NCBI RefSeq assembly: GCF_002003465.1
Contig: NZ_BDDQ01000055.1
Span: 1 to 35,230, forward strand
Source: Caenibacillus caldisaponilyticus
Lineage (GTDB): Bacteria; Bacillota; Bacilli; Bacillales; Sporolactobacillaceae
Direction of reading: 5' to 3'
DNA: 35,230 bases
The position numbers and the translations under genes are program-made. Below, one piece after another: positions 16,089 to 25,652 of this stretch; the first letter of the stretch is position 1, and every line of letters begins with the position of its first letter. Under the pieces are notes generated by a model. The model saw only the letters and a program-made list of their open reading frames with translations. It ran no database searches and was not told where the DNA came from.

Positions 16089-16252
16089 GTATTGATCTTG
16101 CCTATGATGAATCGAAACTTTTCAAAGCCAACGCCATTCGAGCGGTCCAGTCGCGTTTTTTAATCTTACCTATGAGGAATTGAAACCCATCACCACTGTT
16201 ATACACGTCGTAAACAAGCTTTTGTTTTGATCTTACCTATGAGGAATCAAAC
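16089..16252 (+). CRISPR. Degenerate CRISPR remnant: 3 repeats, 2 spacers
   Basis: Three mutated copies of the same repeat lie in the same orientation as array 1: 16089-16118 (four substitutions, GTATTGATCTTGCC...ATCGAAAC), 16157-16186 (starts TTTTTAATC, intact GAGGAATTGAAAC) and 16224-16252 (intact 5' part, one base lost in AATCAAAC). Spacers are 16119-16156 (38 nt) and 16187-16223 (37 nt). No leader precedes it. It is most simply the severed, old distal end of array 1. Confidence 0.85.
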
Positions 16253-16635
16253 TTGATCCAAGGGACTGGCCATTTGCTAAAAGCATCAGTTTTGGCATGG
16301 CTCTTCGCTTAATGTTCTGAAATAATCATATTTCTGTGTCAAGGTCATATGGCCTTGACTTATTTTTTATCCAATGCATTCCTGTCAACGCGGATGCCAT
16401 CATTCGCATGGCACGACGAAATCAACTTTTGGCGCAGTAACTGGCAAAGGGAAACCTTCTCCCCGACATGTCAGGAAATAGCGTTTAAGAAGATTCAGCG
16501 CTTGGTCGATGTTATTCAATCTAGAGACTATTCAACGAACACCTTCCGAAACCCGCCGTTTTGTTTTATCGTATTTAGAAAAGAATTCAATCATTTCCAC
16601 GAATTAAGAATGGATTTTCGGGAAGGGGTATAAAA
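16253..16635. other. Intergenic region between CRISPR remnant and ecsA
   Basis: Contains the terminator at 16338-16370 and then about 265 nt without a supported gene. An open frame from 16349 to 16633 overlaps the terminator U-tract, has no ribosome binding site and no recognisable domain. The ecsA promoter should lie here. Confidence 0.4.
16338..16370 (+). terminator. Intrinsic terminator downstream of the CRISPR remnant
   Basis: GTCAAGGTC (16338-16346) pairs with GGCCTTGAC (16351-16359), one G-U pair, loop ATAT, followed by TTATTTTTTAT. It would end any transcript coming through the CRISPR remnant and insulates ecsA. Confidence 0.7.
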
Positions 16636-17337
16636 ATGGATGTTTTGCAAGTGGATATAGAATATGCGGGATACGACGAGAAAAGCGACGCCATTCACGA
16701 CATCCGTTTTAGCGTAGGCTCCGGTGAACTCGTCGGCCTGATCGGGCCGAACGGAGCGGGGAAAAGCACGACGCTCAAAGCCATCCTTGGCCTTCTGCCT
16801 CGATGTTCGGGCAAAGTGCTTTTTTCCGGAAATCGGCAAACCTATTCTTACATACCCGAGCGGCCGATCTTGTACGATAAGCTGACGTTATGGGAACATT
16901 TGGAGCTCGCCGGTGCCGCTTATGAAATGGAGCAGAGTGTGTTCACGGAGAAGGCGGAAGCTTTAATGCACCGTTTTCGCATGGAAGGCGTCCGCCATCA
17001 TTATCCTTCGAGCTTTTCCAAAGGCATGCAGCAAAAAATGATGCTTATTCTCGGCTTTTTGATTGAACCGGATGTCTACGTGGTTGACGAGCCCTTTATC
17101 GGCTTGGATCCGCGGGCGACGAAAGAATTTTTGGAACTGCTTGAAGAAGAACGAAGGCGGGGGGCCGGAGTGCTGATGAGCACCCATGTGCTCGATACAG
17201 CCGAAAAAATTTGCGACCGATTCGTTTTGATGGATAGCGGCAAAATGGTCGCCGAAGGAAGTTTGCAAGAAATCCAGGATATTTGCGGTTTGCCGGACGC
17301 TTCATTATTTGATTGCTTCCATCGTTTGACGGCTTAA
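16636..17337 (+). CDS. ecsA: ABC transporter ATP-binding protein EcsA
   Basis: 233-aa ATPase subunit of the Ecs exporter. Walker A is GPNGAGKS at about 37-44. The signature loop is SFSKGMQQKM instead of the usual LSGGQ, as expected for EcsA-type proteins. Walker B is VYVVDEPF and the switch histidine is in STHV. In Bacillus, EcsAB affects regulated membrane proteolysis, secretion and competence. The start ATG 16636 has GGAAGGGG 8 nt upstream. The next gene, ecsB, starts 12 nt after the stop codon, so the two form an operon. The neighbouring hit/ecsC genes of Bacillus subtilis are not seen here. Confidence 0.92.
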   Translation: MDVLQVDIEYAGYDEKSDAIHDIRFSVGSGELVGLIGPNGAGKSTTLKAILGLLPRCSGKVLFSGNRQTYSYIPERPILYDKLTLWEHLELAGAAYEMEQSVFTEKAEALMHRFRMEGVRHHYPSSFSKGMQQKMMLILGFLIEPDVYVVDEPFIGLDPRATKEFLELLEEERRRGAGVLMSTHVLDTAEKICDRFVLMDSGKMVAEGSLQEIQDICGLPDASLFDCFHRLTA

Positions 17338-17349
17338 GAGGTGGTTCCT

Positions 17350-18645
17350 GTGGTGACGGTGCAGAAACTTTTTTACAAACGCCTGGCCGACCATTATAAA
17401 TATCAGTATTCCGTCCTGCGGACCGCCGTGGACTGGACGATCGCCCTGTATATCATTGTGCCTTTCTTCATTTTTATTGGATATCAATATGTTTCTTGGT
17501 GGCTGCATCCCCCGGGGTGGATCACGTATGTGCCTTATGCCATTCTTTGTTTCTTGCTGTTTTTGTTTGCGGCGACAGGGACGATCCGCCTGTTTGTCGA
17601 GGAAGGGGACCAGCTCTTTTTGATCCAGCGTCCAAAATGGATGCATGGCGTGATGCGTCTCGGAATGATGTATTCCCTTGTCGTTCATTTCGTTTTGTGC
17701 CTTCTTGTCATGCTGATTTTGGCGCCGATTTTGCTAATGGTCTATAAATTGTCCGTTTTACAAACTGCACTGCTCGGGTTATGGTTATGGGTCATGCGCA
17801 GTTTCGGAGCTTGGGTGAAGGATCTGCTTTCCATCCGTTTTATGGGGTGGAAGTATTGGCTGATTTTATGCGGATGGTTCTTGGCTTTCTACCTTTTCTT
17901 TCTTTTTGGTGCCGTTCGTCTGCTGGGCGTATCGCCGTTCGCGGGCATGGCACTGTCCGGCCGTTTTCGGGAAGCCGCCGCCGGATCGTCTGGCCATGGG
18001 TCCGCGCTGCTGTTGGGCGCTTTAATCGTGCTGTTAGGCATCGGCATCTATGTTTTGTCTAAGCGTCGTTTGTTGTACAAGGGCACGTTTTTTCATGATG
18101 TTGAGCATGAGCAAAAACAACGCTTGAGGCTCACGGCGCTCCTATTAAGGGGCATTCTAAGAACAGAAACGCCGCTCTTGCGCCATAAAACGCCGCTTTT
18201 GTTCAGAAATTCAAAGCCGTTGTTTAAAAAGCGGCGCACTTCGGCCAACGTGCTTGCGGAAGTGTGCATCAAGTCGTTTTTTCGTCGTTTCGCACAGGTT
18301 AAAATGTATGCCCAGCTCGTCGCCGTAGGGATCGCGGCCATCACGTTGTTGTCCCTGTGGCTGAAAGTCGCGATTTGGGCGGCGTTTGCCTTGCTGTTTG
18401 CCGACTGGCTCAAGTCCTATTGGAGGGAAGTTGAAGCGGCGGCGTTCGTACGGATGTTTGCGTGGAAGGATTGGGACAGAAGGATGGCGGCGAGCAAGGC
18501 GGTCTTTCTGATCATGTTGCCGGGCTTTTTGATCCTCAGCGCGGCGGCGGGGTTCAGTATGATGGCATGGCCGGGGGCGGTGGCCGCCATTCCCGTCGGT
18601 TGTTTGGTTGCGTACGCCGCGGCGAATCTTATGACGGCTTGGTAA
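17350..18645 (+). CDS. ecsB: ABC transporter membrane protein EcsB
   Basis: 431-aa polytopic membrane partner of EcsA. The N-terminus (VQKLFYKRLADHYKYQYSVL) and several long hydrophobic spans match EcsB. A basic loop with paired TPLL(R/L)HKTPLLFRNSK-like sequence lies in the middle, followed by further spans to the C-terminus. Start GTG 17350 is chosen since AGAGGTGG (about 17337-17344) ends 5 nt upstream; GTG 17341 would lie inside that site and GTG 17353 is also possible. The stop codon overlaps a terminator hairpin. Confidence 0.88.
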   Translation: MVTVQKLFYKRLADHYKYQYSVLRTAVDWTIALYIIVPFFIFIGYQYVSWWLHPPGWITYVPYAILCFLLFLFAATGTIRLFVEEGDQLFLIQRPKWMHGVMRLGMMYSLVVHFVLCLLVMLILAPILLMVYKLSVLQTALLGLWLWVMRSFGAWVKDLLSIRFMGWKYWLILCGWFLAFYLFFLFGAVRLLGVSPFAGMALSGRFREAAAGSSGHGSALLLGALIVLLGIGIYVLSKRRLLYKGTFFHDVEHEQKQRLRLTALLLRGILRTETPLLRHKTPLLFRNSKPLFKKRRTSANVLAEVCIKSFFRRFAQVKMYAQLVAVGIAAITLLSLWLKVAIWAAFALLFADWLKSYWREVEAAAFVRMFAWKDWDRRMAASKAVFLIMLPGFLILSAAAGFSMMAWPGAVAAIPVGCLVAYAAANLMTAW

Positions 18646-18680
18646 ATGGTCCGGGCGGTTGGCCGTGCCGGGCCATTTTG
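18645..18680 (+). terminator. Terminator of the ecsAB operon
   Basis: AATGGTCCGG (18645-18654) pairs with CCGGGCCATT (18668-18677) including one T-G pair, 13-nt loop, followed by TTG. The stem begins in the ecsB stop codon. Confidence 0.6.
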
Positions 18681-18825
18681 TCATGGTGGCTGCGCTGATG
18701 AAACCGAACGAAAATCGCATTCTGTCGATCGCACAGCAATAAAAATTGACAATAGGGGAGGATTTTTCACGGATTATGAAGTATAACTACATAGTATTGC
18801 AAAATGTTACAGAGGCGAATCGAAG

Positions 18826-19587
18826 ATGAGGTTAACCGTCAAATTTCAGCTGGATGATCCGCTTGTTTTGCCGATAAATTATCAGCATATTTTACAGGGG
18901 TTTATTTATCGAACATTGGGGGATGACGATTTTTCTGCCTTTCTCCACAATGACGGCTTTCACAAGGGAAAAAGATCGTTTAAATTATTTACCTTCAGCC
19001 GCCTATTCGGTAAAAACAAGGTCGATGTTAAAAATAAGCAAATCATTTTTTTTGATGAAGTCGAATGGCACGTGAGCTCGATTTTGCCGCAGTTCATTCA
19101 AAATCTGTGCCAAAACTTGTTAACGGCGCCTGAAAATCGCCTTCTAGGTTACCCAATATCGGTACAAGAGGTTAGTTATAATAAACTCAAAATTGATTCG
19201 AACCGTTGTCTTATTAAAATGCTATCCCCTATCACGGTGTACAGTACCTACGAAGACGAAAGCGGAAAGAAGAAAACCCAATATTTCGATCCGAATGATA
19301 CCGCTTTCCCGGTGTTGATTGAACAAAATCTCATTAAAAAATATGAAGCTTATTACGGCAAGGCACCGGAAAGACGTTCTTTTTCCATCACACCGATCGA
19401 TATTCACCCGAGAGATAAGGTGGTCACCCGTTACAAGAATTTTATTATTAACGCTTGGGGAGGCACTTACGAAGTGCGGAGTTCCCCTGAATTAATTCAG
19501 TTTGCTTATGCGGTGGGAATAGGAGGTAAAAATTCCCAAGGATTTGGGATGTTTGGGATATTAAAAGTGGAGGAGAACGAATACTAG
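18826..19587 (+). CDS. cas6: CRISPR-associated endoribonuclease Cas6 (type I-B)
   Basis: 253-aa RAMP-fold nuclease that cuts the repeat RNA to make crRNAs with an 8-nt 5' handle (here ATTGAAAC). His21 in YQHILQGFIYR is the likely catalytic histidine. The C-terminal glycine-rich loop GIGGKNSQGFGMFGIL is the family signature. First gene of the cas operon. The ribosome binding site is poor (AGAGGCG) and a TTGACA -35-like hexamer lies at 18746-18751 without a clear -10. It is separated from cas8b by 139 nt, so cas8b may have an additional promoter. Visibly AT-richer than the ecs genes upstream. Confidence 0.93.
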   Translation: MRLTVKFQLDDPLVLPINYQHILQGFIYRTLGDDDFSAFLHNDGFHKGKRSFKLFTFSRLFGKNKVDVKNKQIIFFDEVEWHVSSILPQFIQNLCQNLLTAPENRLLGYPISVQEVSYNKLKIDSNRCLIKMLSPITVYSTYEDESGKKKTQYFDPNDTAFPVLIEQNLIKKYEAYYGKAPERRSFSITPIDIHPRDKVVTRYKNFIINAWGGTYEVRSSPELIQFAYAVGIGGKNSQGFGMFGILKVEENEY

Positions 19588-19726
19588 TGAAGTCCTTACT
19601 GTAGTTATAAGTGCATCTTAATAAGCAGTTAACTTAGGGAAAAACTCTCAGTTCACTTGTTTGTCAATGTTTCAATGTTAAGTTTTTCTTTTAGGTTTAG
19701 CTAAAGTTGAAAAACGAGGTGAGTGT

Positions 19727-21526
19727 ATGATTTCTGCCATTCAGGAATTGGGCAAGAGGGTTCTCAAACAGGAATCGAAAGAGCCATTGGATGTACTGAT
19801 CGAGTCCATTTCCGAAACTAATTATCCCCATGTGTTCCTTGTTGTAATTGAAAAGAATAATTGGAAAGTAGAGATGGAAGAGTGTCAGGAGGGGGAATCT
19901 TACAAATATCTTTATCGTCGCGGTGCTTCAAACGGCCCCAATTTTTCTCCGACAGCTCTAGTGACCGATTTGGCGAAAACCTTTGATAAAAAATTTATGG
20001 CCTGGTTTGAGAAAATGATAAAACAAAAAGCGAATTTTTCTGAACCAAATATTTCCTATATACGAGACATTTATACTATACTTCATGAAAACCGAGATGA
20101 AATTTATGAAACTCTTAAAACAAAAATCAACGAGACAACTGGTGGATGTGTATTGACTTTAAAAATTAATGGTCATTATCTCAAAGAAGACCCTACTTTT
20201 GTTTCACTTTTTGTCCACTTGATTCAGGAAAAAGACAGTGAAGTTTCAGCGAATGACCAGGTCTGTTCAGTTTGTGGCCATCGAAAAGCTCTCGTTATGG
20301 CCGGATCGCCTGCTTTTAAATTTTATACCAATGATAAGCCAGGATTTATTAGTGGTGCATTTGATAAAGAGTTAGCCTGGCGGAACCATCCTGTTTGTAT
20401 GGATTGTAATCTGTGCCTTCAAGAGGGGAAACGTTTTTTAGAAAACAGACTTAAATTCCGATTTTATGGTCTCGAATATTACTTAATACCTGAGTTTTTA
20501 TTTGGAGAGCAGAATACCCGTGAAGAAGTCATAGAAATTTTGAGAAGCGGAAACAAATATAAAACGTTGCACTCACAACAACAAATTGAAAACTCATTAG
20601 CGGACGAAGAGGATATATTGGATGTCTTACAAGAGGCTGACGATGATGTACTTTTTCATCTTTTGTTTTTAAGGAAAATTCAATCTGCAGAGCGCATTCT
20701 AATGGTGGTTGAAGATGTGATCCCTTCCCGTTTGCGGAAGATATTTGAGGCCAAGGAACAGGTGGAGAAGCGGTTCCCGTTACAAAAGGGTTCGACTCCA
20801 TATCGTCGTTACCACTTTGGAAGAATTAGGGCTTTCTTTAATAAATCCGATGACAATAAGCGTCAATCTGATTTGGATAAATATTTTTTAGAGATTACAT
20901 CTGCTGTCTTTCGCGGCCAATCCATTGATATCCGCTTTTTAACCAGGTTTTTTATGCAGGAAATTCGCAAGCATGTAGCTGGTACTTCCGAGCGGGAAGG
21001 TGAGGAGGCTGATACCGATAAAATTTTTCATGTTGTCCGGGATGCGTTGATGAATGTGCTGTTTTTTGCCGAACTAAAGATATTAAAAACTGGGGAGGAG
21101 AATCTTGTGCCGTCAAAACTTTTTGAGGATATTTTCGAGTTATACGGACCCCATCTTGACCGCCCTGAGAAAAAAGCACTATTCCTTTTAGGAGCTCTAA
21201 CCCAGATGTTGCTTAAAAAACAACAAAACGAAAGGAACTCTCAGCCATTCTTGAAGCAATTAAAAGGCTTAAAAATGAAAGAAAAAGATTTTCTTGGTTT
21301 GTTACCAAAAGTGCAGGACAAGCTTCAGCAGTATAATGCGTTAGATCCAAAGAAAAAGGTACTGGCTGAAGAGATTTCTGACTTCTTTTTGCGTGCCGGA
21401 ACGGGATGGAAACTTTCGGTCGATGAAATGAATTTTTGTTTTGTGAGCGGGATGAACCTTGTTCATCATATAGAGAACATTTTGTATGGAAATAAACATG
21501 AAAACAATGAAGGAGAGGAAAAATAA
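19727..21526 (+). CDS. cas8b: Cascade large subunit Cas8b (Csh1/TM1802-like)
   Basis: 599-aa large subunit of the type I-B Cascade complex, expected to recognise the PAM and help load target DNA. A zinc-finger-like cysteine cluster is present: C180-x-x-C183 (VCSVCGHR) and C224-x-x-C227-x-x-C230 (PVCMDCNLC). The rest is poorly conserved, as is normal for Cas8. Identification rests on this cluster, the length, and the position immediately upstream of cas7. ATG 19727 has GAGGTG 7 nt upstream. Ends 1 nt before the cas7 start, indicating translational coupling. Confidence 0.9.
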   Translation: MISAIQELGKRVLKQESKEPLDVLIESISETNYPHVFLVVIEKNNWKVEMEECQEGESYKYLYRRGASNGPNFSPTALVTDLAKTFDKKFMAWFEKMIKQKANFSEPNISYIRDIYTILHENRDEIYETLKTKINETTGGCVLTLKINGHYLKEDPTFVSLFVHLIQEKDSEVSANDQVCSVCGHRKALVMAGSPAFKFYTNDKPGFISGAFDKELAWRNHPVCMDCNLCLQEGKRFLENRLKFRFYGLEYYLIPEFLFGEQNTREEVIEILRSGNKYKTLHSQQQIENSLADEEDILDVLQEADDDVLFHLLFLRKIQSAERILMVVEDVIPSRLRKIFEAKEQVEKRFPLQKGSTPYRRYHFGRIRAFFNKSDDNKRQSDLDKYFLEITSAVFRGQSIDIRFLTRFFMQEIRKHVAGTSEREGEEADTDKIFHVVRDALMNVLFFAELKILKTGEENLVPSKLFEDIFELYGPHLDRPEKKALFLLGALTQMLLKKQQNERNSQPFLKQLKGLKMKEKDFLGLLPKVQDKLQQYNALDPKKKVLAEEISDFFLRAGTGWKLSVDEMNFCFVSGMNLVHHIENILYGNKHENNEGEEK

Positions 21527-21527
21527 G

Positions 21528-22484
21528 ATGAATCGTTCCGAAATTCTCTTTCTTTATGACGCCAGCTGGACAAATCCGAACGGGGATCCAGTGGATGAAA
21601 ACAAGCCGCGTATCGATGAAGAGACAGGACGTAATATAGTCACTGATGTTCGCCTTAAACGTACGATTCGCGATTATCTGTATGATTATAAGGGAAAAGA
21701 AATTTTTGTCCGAGAGATATCGGATGATGAAGGGATCATTCAGGATGCTAAGCATCGCGCGGAAGACTTTTTGTTGAAAGATGGTGAAAAGGTTTCTAAA
21801 TCAGATTTGACACTTGCCGAGATGAAGCGTTTGATTCAGGAGAATTTGCTTCGAGACTGTATTGATGTACGACTTTTCGGTGGGACAATCCCTGTTGAGA
21901 AAAGTTCGAAAGAAAAAAGTTCCATTACCTTGACTGGTCCCGTTCAGTTTCAAATGGGACAATCCCTACACCGGGTCAAGCTTGAATATATAAAGGGGAC
22001 TGGTGCTTTTGCTTCAGGGGATAAACAAACGCGGAAGACGTTCCGGGAAGAATATGTTGTTCCGTATTCCTTAATTGCCTTTTACGGCGTGATCAATGAA
22101 AAAGCGGCGGAACACACTCATTTGACTGAAGAAGATGTTTTATTATTGTTGGAAGGTATTTGGAATGGAACTAAAAACTTAATTTCTCGTAGTAAAGTTG
22201 GTCAACTGCCTCGCCTATTGCTGCAAGTGGTTTATCATGAAGATTGTTTCCATATTGGAGAGTTAAATCGTTTAATTCGGTTCGACACAGAAAAAGCAGA
22301 AGAAGAAGTTCGGCATGTATCCGATGGCACGTTGAATGTTTCACCATTGTTGAGAAAATTAGAAGAAGAGAAAGAAAAAATTCAAGAAATAAAATATCGG
22401 TTTGATTCGCAAATAAATTTGTCCCACAATCTGCCTGAAGAATTGAATCGGCTTGGCATTAAAACACAGGAATTGATGTATTAG
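21528..22484 (+). CDS. cas7: Cascade backbone subunit Cas7 (Csh2 type)
   Basis: 318-aa RAMP protein that polymerises along the crRNA to form the Cascade backbone. The N-terminus ILFLYDASWTNPNGDPVDEN is the diagnostic Csh2/Cas7 motif, followed by IVTDVRLKRTIRDYL and later GPVQFQMGQSLHRV. ATG 21528 is chosen because AGGAGAGG (21511-21518) is 9 nt upstream; an in-frame ATG at 21486 lies within cas8b and lacks a site. Followed by cas5 after 13 nt. Confidence 0.94.
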   Translation: MNRSEILFLYDASWTNPNGDPVDENKPRIDEETGRNIVTDVRLKRTIRDYLYDYKGKEIFVREISDDEGIIQDAKHRAEDFLLKDGEKVSKSDLTLAEMKRLIQENLLRDCIDVRLFGGTIPVEKSSKEKSSITLTGPVQFQMGQSLHRVKLEYIKGTGAFASGDKQTRKTFREEYVVPYSLIAFYGVINEKAAEHTHLTEEDVLLLLEGIWNGTKNLISRSKVGQLPRLLLQVVYHEDCFHIGELNRLIRFDTEKAEEEVRHVSDGTLNVSPLLRKLEEEKEKIQEIKYRFDSQINLSHNLPEELNRLGIKTQELMY

Positions 22485-22497
22485 GAGAGTGGGCGCC

Positions 22498-23280
22498 ATG
22501 CGAACATTGATTTTTGATATATGGGGGGAATGGGGGCACTTTCGGAAATACTATTCAACTTCCTCCCCCTTAACTTTCTCTGTTCTTCCACCTTCAACCG
22601 CATATGGCATCCTTGGAGCTATCTTGGGTTTATCAAAGGAAAATAACATGTATCTAACTAAATTGAAAGAAGCTCATACGCGCATTGGAATTGGCTTAAT
22701 TCATCCGGTCAAGAAAATCATGTTTGGTTTAAACTTAATTAATACTAAAGGGAATGTATGGGTGCCCAAACAACGGAGAGAAGGTGCAAGAACGCAAATT
22801 CGGACAGAATTTTTGAAAGATGTTCGGTACCGATTATTCGTTTCTATGGATGATCAAGTTCTATATAACAAGCTACTTAGTCATATTCAGCAGCATAAGA
22901 CATACTATACAGTTTCGCTCGGTTTGAGTGAGTTATTGGCTAACTTCCAGTTTGTAGATGAAATAGACAGCCACTTGAAAAAGTCAACAGGCGAACCTAT
23001 AGAAATGCATACGATTGTTCCGTTATCTCTTATCCAACATAAAGGGATTCGGATCCAACCTGGGAAGAGATACAAAAAAGAACGTCTTCCTATAGATATG
23101 GATGACAACAGGATTGTGTCGGCATATGAAGAATGTCTGTTTGATATGAATGGCCAAACGATTGAAGTGGATGTGGGCTATTTTTACGAAGGAATTGGAA
23201 ATAACGGTACGATATACCGGTACGTTTTCCTCAATGAACTTCATTCGGAAAAGGTTGTACAAAAAGGTGTGGTTTTATGA
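22498..23280 (+). CDS. cas5: Cascade subunit Cas5 (type I-B)
   Basis: 260-aa RAMP protein that caps the crRNA 5' handle in Cascade. The start MRTLIFDIWGEWGHFRKYYS and the PPSTAYGILGAILG block are typical of Cas5b. ATG 22498 is preferred with AGGAGAG (22483-22489) 8 nt upstream; GTG 22489 would overlap that site. The stop codon overlaps the cas3 start (ATGA), indicating coupling. Confidence 0.93.
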   Translation: MRTLIFDIWGEWGHFRKYYSTSSPLTFSVLPPSTAYGILGAILGLSKENNMYLTKLKEAHTRIGIGLIHPVKKIMFGLNLINTKGNVWVPKQRREGARTQIRTEFLKDVRYRLFVSMDDQVLYNKLLSHIQQHKTYYTVSLGLSELLANFQFVDEIDSHLKKSTGEPIEMHTIVPLSLIQHKGIRIQPGKRYKKERLPIDMDDNRIVSAYEECLFDMNGQTIEVDVGYFYEGIGNNGTIYRYVFLNELHSEKVVQKGVVL

Positions 23281-25652
23281 AGGTCTTGTATTCTCATCCT
23301 GATCAACCACTTCAAAATCATTTGGAGGGTGTGCTTAAAGCCGTTAAGAAGTTATGGGAACAACGTCAGTTTACTGGCTGGGAAACATCTGAAGACAAGC
23401 GGAGGCTACATGATTTATTGTGTGTGGCCGCCGTTTTTCATGATTTTGCTAAAGCCACATCTTATTTTCAAGACTATATTCTTTCAGAAGATAAAACGAA
23501 GACACTGTTAAGCAGGCATTCTCTTTTATCTGCGATTGTGAGCTATTTTATAGGGAAAAAGCTCCTCGAATCTCAGCAACATGATTTATATGAACCGCTT
23601 TTCTTATTTTTAGCCGTCAAACGCCATCATGGGAACATGAACAATTTGTTTTCAGAAGTTAATATTCCTCAAGAAGAACGTCATTCCTTGCTTGAACAGG
23701 CAAAAGCTATTGATTATGAAGCATGGAATAATATTGTATTTCATCTAGCCCCTCTCCTGCCAGAAAAAATCAAAGGTTTACATCCCCTTGCCGAAGAGCA
23801 AGTTACACAGTGGGTAGAAATGTTTTTTGAAAAGGACATCCGCTTTTGGCGGAGGAAAATCCGAAGAGAGTTGGAGCCCCAAACAATCCGAACGACCCAG
23901 TTATATTACAAATATTGTTCTCTATATTCCCTCTTGTTGGATGCCGATAAAAATCAAGCTGCGTTACGGGATAAATTAAAGATGGAACGCAAAGAAATAA
24001 ACTCTTTGTGTGTAGATAAGTATCGGGCTGAACAGAACTGGAGTTTAGTAGGGATTAACCGTCTGCGTGAAAAAGCTTATCATGAAGTGAAGGAAAATAT
24101 TGTACAAGCGTCGGGTCGTTTATTTTCAATAAACTTACCAACTGGATTAGGAAAAACGATTATATCTCTGAAAGCAGCTCTGCAGTTAAGAGAGCGTAGA
24201 ACGCGTGAAAGAGGCGTTGCCCCACGTATTATTTATGCTTTGCCATTTTTAAGTGTCATTGATCAAAATGCGAAAGTTTTTGAAGAAATATTACGATATC
24301 AGTCTTTTCCAGTTGATGCATTTATTCTAATGAAACACCATTCCATGGCGGATCCCTATGAGGAAAAATTCAGTGATACTGATTATGAAATTAACGAGAA
24401 TCAGGCTCGAGTTTTAATGGAAAGTTGGCAAGCCGAATTAATCTGTACAACATTTGTTCAATTGTTTCAAACTCTAATTAGCAATCGTAACCGTGCACTG
24501 CGGAAGTTTCACCGTTTGTCGAACGCTATCTTGGTTATCGATGAAATACAGGCCGTTCCCGTAAAATTTTGGCCATTGATGCGGGAGATGTTGCTCGAAT
24601 TGACGCGTGGGATGGCTACAGATGTCATTCTATTGACAGCAACGCAGCCTGAATTATTTGAACCAACAGATGGATTATTCGAGTTGTGTGAGAGGCAGAA
24701 GTATTTCAATCAGATGGATCGTGTTCGTTTGTTTCCGAATGTTTCAATAAAACAAACGATAGAGGAGTTTGTAGACGGGTTAAATCTTTGTCCAGAGTGT
24801 TCCTATTTATTTATTTTAAATACCATATCATCTGCAAAAGAACTATTTGCTAAATTGAAACTAAAATTGAAAGAGCCGATAGCTTTTTTATCTACACATA
24901 TTCCACCTAAAGAAAGATTAAAAAGGATTGAGGAAATTAAAGAGGACAAATATCGGGTTGTAGTGAGTACTCAGCTAATCGAGGCAGGAGTAGATCTTGA
25001 TTTTGATGTGATTTATCGCGATCTGGCTCCTATGGAAAGCATTGTTCAGTCGGCTGGGCGTTGTAACCGGAACGGATTACACAAAGGAACGGTTTACATT
25101 ATGCATTTGTGGAATGGGAAAAAAGGATCTTTCTCCGGGCTGGTTTATCCGAATGTGGCGATTGAAGAGACGAAAGTGTTGTTGCAACAATTTAAGGAAA
25201 TTAAGGAAAAAGAATTGTTTCCCTTAATAGAAAAGTATTATAGGATCATCAAAGAAAAGCTGAGTAAAAGTGAATCTATAAAATATTTAAATGCTGTAAA
25301 CACTCTCTATTTCTCAGGAGAGGAAGATCTTGACCGTATTCCCGTGTCAGACTTTCAATTAATTGAAGAAGAGTATCCTAAGATTGATATTTTTATTGAG
25401 TTAGATGAAGAAGCTAAGAAGATTTGGGGATCTTTTCAAGAGATAATAGATATGGAGAACGGCTTGGAAAGATATAAAAAGTTGGTAAGGATAAAGAAAA
25501 AGTTTCAAGAATATGTCGTCTCAGTTCCGGCGAAAGTGGAAAATCGTCCACCAATAGTTAATGATCATTATTATGTAGCCTACAATTCTCTTAATGAATA
25601 TTACGATCCTGAAACAGGTTTTATTACAAAAGGAGTTACAGCTATATGGTAA
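23277..25652 (+). CDS. cas3: CRISPR-associated helicase-nuclease Cas3 (HD plus SF2 helicase)
   Basis: 791-aa effector recruited by Cascade to unwind and degrade target DNA. The N-terminal HD nuclease has H15, the H55-D56 pair in VFHDFAKATSYF, RHSLLSA and KRHHGN. The helicase has Walker A LPTGLGKT (K293), DEAD-box variant DEIQ (D422), LTATQP, and motif VI QSAGRCNRNG. All catalytic motifs look intact. It overlaps cas5 by 4 nt. The C-terminus ends NSLNEYYDPETGFITKGVTAIW; immediately downstream is a second, homologous C-terminal piece (see 25653-25853), so the 3' end has been rearranged. Confidence 0.95.
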   Translation: MKVLYSHPDQPLQNHLEGVLKAVKKLWEQRQFTGWETSEDKRRLHDLLCVAAVFHDFAKATSYFQDYILSEDKTKTLLSRHSLLSAIVSYFIGKKLLESQQHDLYEPLFLFLAVKRHHGNMNNLFSEVNIPQEERHSLLEQAKAIDYEAWNNIVFHLAPLLPEKIKGLHPLAEEQVTQWVEMFFEKDIRFWRRKIRRELEPQTIRTTQLYYKYCSLYSLLLDADKNQAALRDKLKMERKEINSLCVDKYRAEQNWSLVGINRLREKAYHEVKENIVQASGRLFSINLPTGLGKTIISLKAALQLRERRTRERGVAPRIIYALPFLSVIDQNAKVFEEILRYQSFPVDAFILMKHHSMADPYEEKFSDTDYEINENQARVLMESWQAELICTTFVQLFQTLISNRNRALRKFHRLSNAILVIDEIQAVPVKFWPLMREMLLELTRGMATDVILLTATQPELFEPTDGLFELCERQKYFNQMDRVRLFPNVSIKQTIEEFVDGLNLCPECSYLFILNTISSAKELFAKLKLKLKEPIAFLSTHIPPKERLKRIEEIKEDKYRVVVSTQLIEAGVDLDFDVIYRDLAPMESIVQSAGRCNRNGLHKGTVYIMHLWNGKKGSFSGLVYPNVAIEETKVLLQQFKEIKEKELFPLIEKYYRIIKEKLSKSESIKYLNAVNTLYFSGEEDLDRIPVSDFQLIEEEYPKIDIFIELDEEAKKIWGSFQEIIDMENGLERYKKLVRIKKKFQEYVVSVPAKVENRPPIVNDHYYVAYNSLNEYYDPETGFITKGVTAIW

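Noticed and set aside
16349-16633. 94-codon open frame before ecsA
   Set aside because: It starts inside a terminator stem, has no ribosome binding site and no recognisable domain.
18746-18751. TTGACA as promoter of the cas operon
   Set aside because: No -10 hexamer at a proper distance; kept only as a remark under cas6.
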